A stretch of DNA of 64,000 nucleotides, from positions 13,456,501 through 13,520,500 of the forward strand of contig CM077599.1 of the NCBI GenBank assembly GCA_039654915.1, in the 5' to 3' direction. This stretch comes from Aquilaria yunnanensis. Its lineage: Eukaryota > Streptophyta > Magnoliopsida > Malvales > Thymelaeaceae. Below the pieces are notes generated by a model, which had not been told where the DNA came from, did not search any database, and saw only the letters and a program-made list of their open reading frames with translations. Both the position numbers and the translations under genes were made by a program. Positions 57,900-64,000 of the stretch are shown here, one piece after another. Within the stretch, counting starts at the first letter, position 1. Every line of letters begins with the position of its first letter.

Positions 57900-58375
57900 T
57901 AAGGTAGAAACATGATTCACAATAATAGCCTTTTAACTGAATGAGGATGATATCGAGAGGTAAATGTTAGGTGTGAGGAAAGTTAAGTTTGAATGTTTTT
58001 TTTTTGTGGCAGTCTTTTAGCTGAATGAGAATAATATTAAGAGGTAAATATTAGGTCTGAGTAAAGTTAAGTTTGAGTGGTGTGAAAGAAGGGTATTTTA
58101 ATACTACTCGTGAGCAGTATTAAATAAGATAGAAACATGATTCACAATGATAGTCTTTTAACTGAATGAGGATGTTAGGTCTGAGGAAAGTTAAATTTAA
58201 GTGGTGTGAAAGAATGGTCTTTTAATACTACTCGTGAGCAGTATTAAATAAGGTAGAAACAAGTTTCACAATGATAGTCTTTCAGCTGAATGAGGATGAT
58301 AAATCTGAGGAAAGTTAAGTTTAAGTGGTTTGAAAGAAGGGTCTTTTAATACTACTCGTGAGCAAATTTGATTAT
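57900..58375. repeat. Tandem repeat of about 118 bp with an AATACT...AGTATT palindrome
   Basis: About four imperfect copies containing GTCTTTTAACTGAATGAGGA, GAGGAAAGTTAAGTTTAAGT and the near-perfect palindrome AATACTACTCGTGAGCAGTA plus TT. Confidence 0.8.
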
Positions 58376-58645
58376 GATGAAAAACTCAATAGTGATGACA
58401 TCAAACTTGCCACTCTTTCCAAAAAGTTAAACCTCATCTGTTGCCCCCCAACTATCGTGGTCTTTATGTATGCTTGGCTTGAAAGTTGCTTTTGTCTTCT
58501 AGACCGCCTTTGCAGGTTTTCAGTCTAGAATCCATAGCTCACTTTTTTTCTTTTGCTCTAGTTTGAGCCCTTTTTCCTTTTTTTTTTTTTTGTTTTTTTT
58601 TTGTTTCCCTTTTTTTTTTTGTGAGCTATGGTGATGACATACTTG

Positions 58646-58950
58646 ATAACTCTCTTGAAGTGAGATGACTCAAGTGGCCTTGCTTGCTCGTGCTTGTTCT
58701 CAGTCCTTTTTGGTTTTGAATTTTCCCTTGTTGTCTTTTGATGGAAGGGATGAATTTCTCTTTTCGGAGTTTGTGTTGCAAAGAACTGAGATCATAGCCC
58801 TCTTGAAGTGAAATGATTCAAGTGGACTTAGTTGCTTGTGTTTGCTCTCAGTCTTTTTTTTTTTTTTTTTTTGAATTTTCCCTTTAATGGCTTTTGATGG
58901 AAGGGATGAACTTCTTTCCTTTGTTGGAATTTGTGTTGCGGAAAACTGAG
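58646..58950. repeat. Two-copy direct repeat of about 147 bp
   Basis: CTCTTGAAGTGAGATGACTC and later CTTTTGATGGAAGGGATGAA recur about 147 bp apart, the second copy with an expanded T-run. Confidence 0.85.
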
Positions 58951-59206
58951 AATCTTTTTTTTTTTTTTGTATTGAGCATTTGTGAGAATTGGGAGGCCAC
59001 TGAAGTCATTTAATATGAGAGCTACCTTGTTTGGAAGCTAACCGCAGACTTCTTGCAAGGATGTTGATAACCACTATGAATTCTTTTTTTGAGAGTTGGG
59101 GTGCAACATATGAAATCCTTCTTACTAGATTTGACAGCACTTTCAAGATCGCCACTATTAAATCTCCCTTAACTTTTTATTTTCACCCACGAGTAGTATC
59201 ATTTTC

Positions 59207-59535
59207 AAAGTAAAGTGTGATAGCAATAATGGATAGTATAATGGAAAGGAGTGAGAGATGGATATAAAAACGGAATTTTTGGTAAGAAGTGGTAGAATGT
59301 GTAGGTGTAATAATTGAATTTTTTGTAAAAATTGGTAGAATGTGTAGATGTAATAATGGAATTAAAAAGTGGTAGAATGCACACATAACATCTTTTTGTT
59401 GGAGAACAAAAAGAATTACCGGTTGTCGAAAAGTAAAGTGTGATAGCAATAATGGATAGTATAATGGCAAAGAGTGTAAAAATGGAAAGTAGTAGAATGC
59501 ACGCATCACATCTTTTTGTTGTACCAGAAAAAGAA
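59207..59535. repeat. Two-copy direct repeat of about 222 bp
   Basis: AAGTAAAGTGTGATAGCAAT followed by AATGGATAGTATAATGG occurs at about 59207 and 59430, and GTAGAATGCACRCATMACAT with TCTTTTTGTTG closes each copy. Confidence 0.85.
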
Positions 59536-60104
59536 TAGCAGGTGTCCATTTAACAAAGACTACACCCTAGATTCTGGACTAAATCTAGGAGATTTTTACT
59601 ATTAAATTACTTTTGCAAGCTTTCAAAGATACAAGTTTATTCAAAGGATTCCCTGTCATTCAAAAGTGTGTGCGGACTGTTAGGTCAGATCTGACTTGGA
59701 GCCCTTCCAAAATTAATGTAATTCCAGCTCAAAATCTTCACTTTCAATTATCAATCACATCATGGCCTAGCAACTTAGACTCGACCAACTGTTGGACCTT
59801 GAGTTTCAGCACCACAGACTTTTCAGTTACATTTGGGATTTGGGTCACACCAACTTGGAAGAGAAGGTCACTTGGCCTTTGCTACTATTGATATAGATGA
59901 TAGCAGAATGCCTTCTTCAGCAAAGACTGTGATTAACTTTCCTTCAAAAATGAATTTCATTTTTTGGTGTAATGAGGAGGGAATTGCTCCGGCCATATTT
60001 TCTATCTTGGACTCTATATCTATGAGACGTCCTTCAGTTTGTTCTGCCATTAGTCTTGTTTGGAGCCGAGTTGGATATTAGTGTTGAGATCCAATTTTAC
60101 TTTT

Positions 60105-60310
60105 TTTAAAGTGAGATTCATTTTATTAGATTTTACATGTATATGATTGATGCAATGGATGCATGCAATACATAATGAGATTATGTTTTTTATCACAATT
60201 TATATGCACGTGATTGATGTAATGAATGCATGCAATATAAAGTGAGATTATGTTTTTATCAGACTTTATATGCACGTGATTAATGTAATGCATGCATGCG
60301 ATGAGTGAGT
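60105..60310. repeat. Three-copy tandem repeat of about 72 bp
   Basis: Units carry TATATGCACGTGATTGATGT, AATG.ATGCATGCAATA and GTGAGATTATGTTTTTATCA. Confidence 0.85.
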
Positions 60311-61029
60311 TTGCTTATCCATTGTCGTGGAACTTCAAAACTTTTAGTTGTCATTATAAAGACCAAAAAGTTAGCATAATTTGATGCGTGGTTTTGATGC
60401 ATGAAGAATAATTGCACAGAACGGAAGTATAACAAAAGAAAAATAAGGTTATTAACAAGTTAAATAGTAATTAACAACTCATGAAGTATTATGGATAAAC
60501 AAGTTAAAACCATACGAAGAAAAGTGTAGAGTAACAACACAGCATAACAAGGATATGCTTATGGCGTTAGTAAAATGGTAAAAATTCTATGGTCAGTTCT
60601 ATGGTTAAGTGGGGAGTTCTATATGCATAAGGTGGTTTATCAAAAAGGCAAGGGATAGTTCCCGAATCCCGTCACTAAATCATAGTGACGGCCCGATTCC
60701 TTACCCTCTAGGGTTAATGTAAGGAATGGATTAATTCGAGTAGTAGCTTTTCGTGGGCCCATGCAGAGACTAACCGTCTCAGGAGGCAATACACTACTTT
60801 ACTACTTTGAAACCGGTGAAGGCTTGGAGACCATGGCCTCACAAGGACAACAACACCAATTCCGCTTAGAAAGAATTGTGTTCGATTTGAGGAAGCTCGG
60901 GTATAGAGCTTCATTTTGTGAATGCATTATGCATGTTTAGAATAAGTAAATATAACATATAAATCCACATAAAAATAAACAAAACAGAACAAAATAAATC
61001 AACTTTTAGGCTTGACTCACTAACCAGGG

Positions 61030-61047
61030 TCCCCAGTGGAGTCGCCA
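61030..61047 (-). other. Primer binding site complementary to tRNA-Arg(ACG)-type 3' end
   Basis: The plus strand reads TCCCCAGTGGAGTCGCCA, which equals the 3' end (with CCA) of the plant tRNA-Arg(ACG) as I know it. The primer binding site on the minus strand is therefore TGGCGACTCCACTGGGGA. It is three bases (61048-61050) from the LTR end. A tRNA-Arg primer is a known trait of Ogre-type elements. Confidence 0.85.
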
Positions 61048-61050
61048 AGC

Positions 61051-63078
61051 TGTGGCAACGTGCGGGTCTTCTGGAGTCGCCACCAATCAGTTTTCTTAGG
61101 TCGATTGGACACCTTAAAATTGGTCTGCGAGAGTTCGGGGATCGGGAGTACGGTTACGCTAAAACAATATTGTTATAGCGCCCAAAATTGGCACCTTAGT
61201 TGATTTTAATTTTGTTTTACTTTGCTTTTAAAAATTTTCAGTTAATTTAGATATTTTAACTGAATTAGTCGAAAATGTAGATTTTGGTAATTTGTATAGA
61301 ATTTTATACTTCCGAACCATGGACTCTGCCGAGTCATTTGGACACGGAAGATTTGAATTCCGAACCATGGACTCTGCCGAGTCATTTGGACACGGAATTT
61401 GACGAAATTTTAAACAATTTTATCCATATTGTAAAAATATGGATTTTTATCTTTTTATTTAATTTATTTATTTTAAAAAGTTTGATATTTTCCAAATCGT
61501 AAATCCTGCCGGATCATCCGGATATGGAAATTGATTTATCGTAATTATTTAATTCTTATTATTATGAAATTAATTTTTAAATGGTAATTCTTTTTGTTTA
61601 TGAATGATTTTTAATACTAACTAAAAAATTTATCTTTATATTTTTACTTCTTTTTTTACTTTCTTTCTTTTTCTTCTTTTTTACTTATTTTTACTTTTTT
61701 TTAATTTTCTTTTAATTTCTTTTCTTTTCTTTCTTTCTTATTCTTTTCTTTCTTTCTTTTCTTTTTCTTTTTTCTTTCTTTTATCTTTCTTTTCTTTTTC
61801 TTATCTTTCCTTTCTTTTCTTTATCTTATCTTTCTTTTATTTTTCTTTCTTATCTTTCTTTTATTTTTCTTGTCTTTTCTTTCTTTCTTTTCTTTTTCTT
61901 ATCTTTTCTTTTATTTTTTTTATCTTTCTTTTCTTTTTCTTATCTTTTCTTTTATTTTTTTTCTTATCTTTCTTTTCTTTCTTATCTTTCTTTTATTTTT
62001 CTTTCTTATCTTTCTTTTATTTTTCTTATCTTTCTTTTTTTTTTGATTTTTTTCTTGTTTAATGAAGGATATTTATTATTTAAATAATTACTCAGTTTAT
62101 AAAAGAATTTAAAAAAATAATTAATTTTTTTATTTAATAAGAAGTTAATTTAAAGGAATCAAAGAATTTAAAAATAAAAATCTTTGATCATGGTACGGGG
62201 CGTTGTTACTCAGCCAGACCCTCTTCACCAGGTGAAGCAGCTCAAAAGCGGGCACGAGACAGTTTCCAGCCAATATACCATGAACTAAAAAATTTTGACT
62301 TAACAACATGGCTCAGATTTATTTTATATATATATATTTTTTATGGCTAATTTCTTTAAATGAAATGAGTTTAACCATAAAATAAAGAAAAATTAAATAA
62401 CAATAAATAAAGTGGAGGTTTTCTCTTTTTTTTTTTTTTGTTTGTTTTGAACATCCATTTAAGAAAATAAAAGGTGCATAAATTAAATAGCACATGCAAA
62501 TAGATAATGGGAAAACACATAAAGTAAACAAAAGAATATCAAAAGATGATATATAAATAAATAAAGTGGGGCTTTTCGGCCGTCCACTTTTTTTTTTTTA
62601 AAATAATAAATAGGAGGCATAACCTTCCATTATAATAATAATAATAATAATAATAATTAAAGTTAGTTATTAATAAAGTTAGTAAAGTTAGTTGTTAGTA
62701 TAACAAATATTAAATGGTTAGTGATAACAATAATAATGAAAGTTAGTGGTTAGCACAATTAATTGTTAGTATAGCAAAAATTAAAGTTAGTGATAACAAT
62801 AATAATAAAAGTTAGTGGTTAGCACAATTAATTGTTAGTATAGCAAAAATTAAAGTTAGTGATAACAATAATAATAAAAGTTAGTGGTTAGCACAATTAA
62901 TTGTTAGTATAGCAAAAATTAAAGTTAGTGATAACAATAATAATAAAAGTTAGTGGTTAGCACAATTAATTGTTAGTATAGCAAAAATTAAATGGTTAGT
63001 GATGTTAGTTGAGTTAGTAATTAGTTTATGCAAAAATTAAATAGTTAGTAATCTGAATTGAATAATAATAATAATAAC

Positions 63079-63114
<36 letters not shown>

Positions 63115-64000
63115 TAATAATAATAAACATATAAAGATTATTGTTAGTTCTGTAGAAATAAAAAAAGGTTAGTGACTTGTATAAATAAAATAAATAAATA
63201 AAAAAATGGAGAATAAGAGAAGAATTGTACCGAGATTCTGAATCGACTTTTAATCGAGTTGAGGATTCGCGAATGGATTTCATTATTAAATTTTTATTTT
63301 ATTTTATTATTATTATTTTAAAATAATTTCAATTAATACCCAAGCCATAGATTCTAACCGAATCATCTGGTCATGGAATTTAATTTAAATTTAATTTATT
63401 ATTAGCTATTTAATTAATTATTAAATGGCACAGGTAGACTGAATATTTCCTAGGTGTGATTTTTATTATGTCAAACTAATTTTAGATTAATTAAAAAAAA
63501 GGTTTATCTAATCTAATCATATAATTATGCTTAACATTAATTCCTCAGTTAATTTACACATTTAATTATTTGAGCAAACGAAAAGACAATAAAAGGAAGT
63601 CAATGCGCGAATTATAAATCAAAACAAACTCAAAGTTCAGATGAATAAATCAAATAAATCCAAGGACAAATTATTTATTAAAATTACCTATTTAACTTAA
63701 TTATATAATTAAGCTTAATGTCAATCCCTAAGTTAATTTAAGCTTTTAATTAGCTGAACAAATAAAAGTATAATAGAAAATAAGTGAATTAATGACTTAA
63801 TTGCAAAAATTAAAACTAAGTTAAAGTATCAATTAGACAAATCCAATAAATTCATAAGCAAAAATTAAAATTATGTCAAAATTATGGGCTTTCATAACAG
63901 ATCCGGACTACGAGTCGGTTCGCCATCGGGATTTCGTTATTAAATTTTAATTTAAATAATTTCAGTTAATATCCAAGCCATGGATTCTAACCGAATCATC
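61051..64000 (-). repeat. 5' LTR (partial, runs off the right edge)
   Basis: Collinear with 43686-46583 of the 3' LTR. By eye I see roughly fifteen substitutions in about 2.9 kb, a few 1-bp indels in homopolymers, and one length change: four copies of the 69-bp unit containing GTTAGTGGTTAGCACAATTA here against three in the 3' LTR. Confidence 0.9.

Larger units (their letters stand above)
56594..61029 (-). other. Leader/5' internal region of the retroelement, no gag-pol
   Basis: About 4.4 kb between the primer binding site and the first zinc-finger gene. I see no reverse transcriptase, protease, integrase or gag motifs on either strand. It is built largely from small tandem duplications (listed separately), T-rich runs (58560-58620, 58855-58875, 58955-58970) and unrecognised sequence. 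A minus-strand frame at 59868-60050 (MAEQTEGRLIDIESKIENMA) followed in a shifted frame near 59720-59860 by VTEKSVVLKLKVQQLVESKL may be the remnant of an old helical protein such as a gag N-terminus; this is weak. Confidence 0.6.
43686..64000 (-). mobile_element. Giant non-autonomous LTR retroelement (Ogre/Tat-like architecture), right end off window
   Basis: A near-identical long direct repeat starts TGTGGCAACGTGCGGGTCTT at 43686 and again at 61051. The strand is minus, because a sequence equal to a tRNA 3' end including CCA lies just left of the right copy, and a purine tract (minus strand) abuts the left copy. Read on the minus strand: 5' LTR (partial, from the right edge to 61051), primer binding site (61030-61047), leader with tandem duplications, three nucleic-acid-binding-protein-like genes, a LOG gene, tandem arrays, polypurine tract, 3' LTR. 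The interior is 12.8 kb and the whole element would be about 22 kb. I find no gag, protease, reverse transcriptase, RNase H or integrase, so it must be mobilised in trans. The lineage call rests on structure only. Confidence 0.88.

Noticed and set aside
61021..61047. tRNA gene
   Set aside because: Only the terminal tRNA-like 18 nt with CCA are present next to the LTR; no cloverleaf upstream, so it is a primer binding site.
43686..64000. Simple segmental duplication instead of LTRs
   Set aside because: TG...CA ends, an adjacent primer binding site and a polypurine tract at the expected sides fit a retroelement.

Overview
The window is nuclear DNA of a flowering plant, almost certainly a eudicot. 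It has small-exon genes with GT-AG introns, plant-type proteins, long AT-rich spacers, many Mutator-like, hAT-like and Stowaway-like elements, and a giant LTR retroelement. I cannot name the species.

Host genes. Five are supported: an aldo-keto reductase of the sorbitol/aldose-6-phosphate reductase group (minus strand, 3' end off the left edge), V-ATPase proteolipid subunit c (plus, 13774-15352), UFD1 (plus, 23669-26661), a GC1/SDR39U1-type plastid epimerase-family protein (minus, 26993-32328) and mitochondrial ribosomal protein bTHX/S31 (plus, 41407-41658). From memory of the Arabidopsis map, the reductase, UFD1, GC1 and S31m are consecutive genes there (around At2g21250-At2g21290). Here the same order is stretched over about 40 kb by transposons and one extra gene, VHA-c.

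Transposon zone, 2.9-23.2 kb. At least five Mutator-like elements with long terminal inverted repeats (TIRs) are visible, several with 9-bp target duplications. One, at 8061-13606, carries a decayed transposase on the minus strand and a broken GRF zinc-finger gene on the plus strand, and ends 15 bp before the putative TATA box of VHA-c. Others are nested up to three deep (3.5-6.8 kb). Stowaway-like and hAT-like non-autonomous elements occupy much of the rest. The stretch 32.4-41.2 kb is mostly AT-rich sequence without recognisable genes, with one more Stowaway-like element.

Retroelement, 43.7 kb to the right edge. A minus-strand LTR retroelement starts at 43686 and runs off the right edge. 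Its 4.59-kb LTR (TG...CA ends), polypurine tract, tRNA-Arg-type primer binding site and tandem-repeat-filled 3' region recall Ogre/Tat elements, but I see no gag or pol. Its roughly 12.8-kb interior, read on the minus strand, holds repeat-rich leader sequence, three tandem copies of a 182-codon gene for a basic zinc-finger protein resembling the small nucleic-acid-binding proteins of Betaflexiviridae, an intact intronless LOG (cytokinin-activating enzyme) gene, and then 51-bp, 43-bp and 86-bp tandem arrays up to the polypurine tract. Two of the zinc-finger copies and LOG each have a similar TATA-box module upstream. This cassette of virus-like nucleic-acid-binding proteins plus a hormone enzyme, inside a young non-autonomous retroelement, is the most remarkable content of the window.
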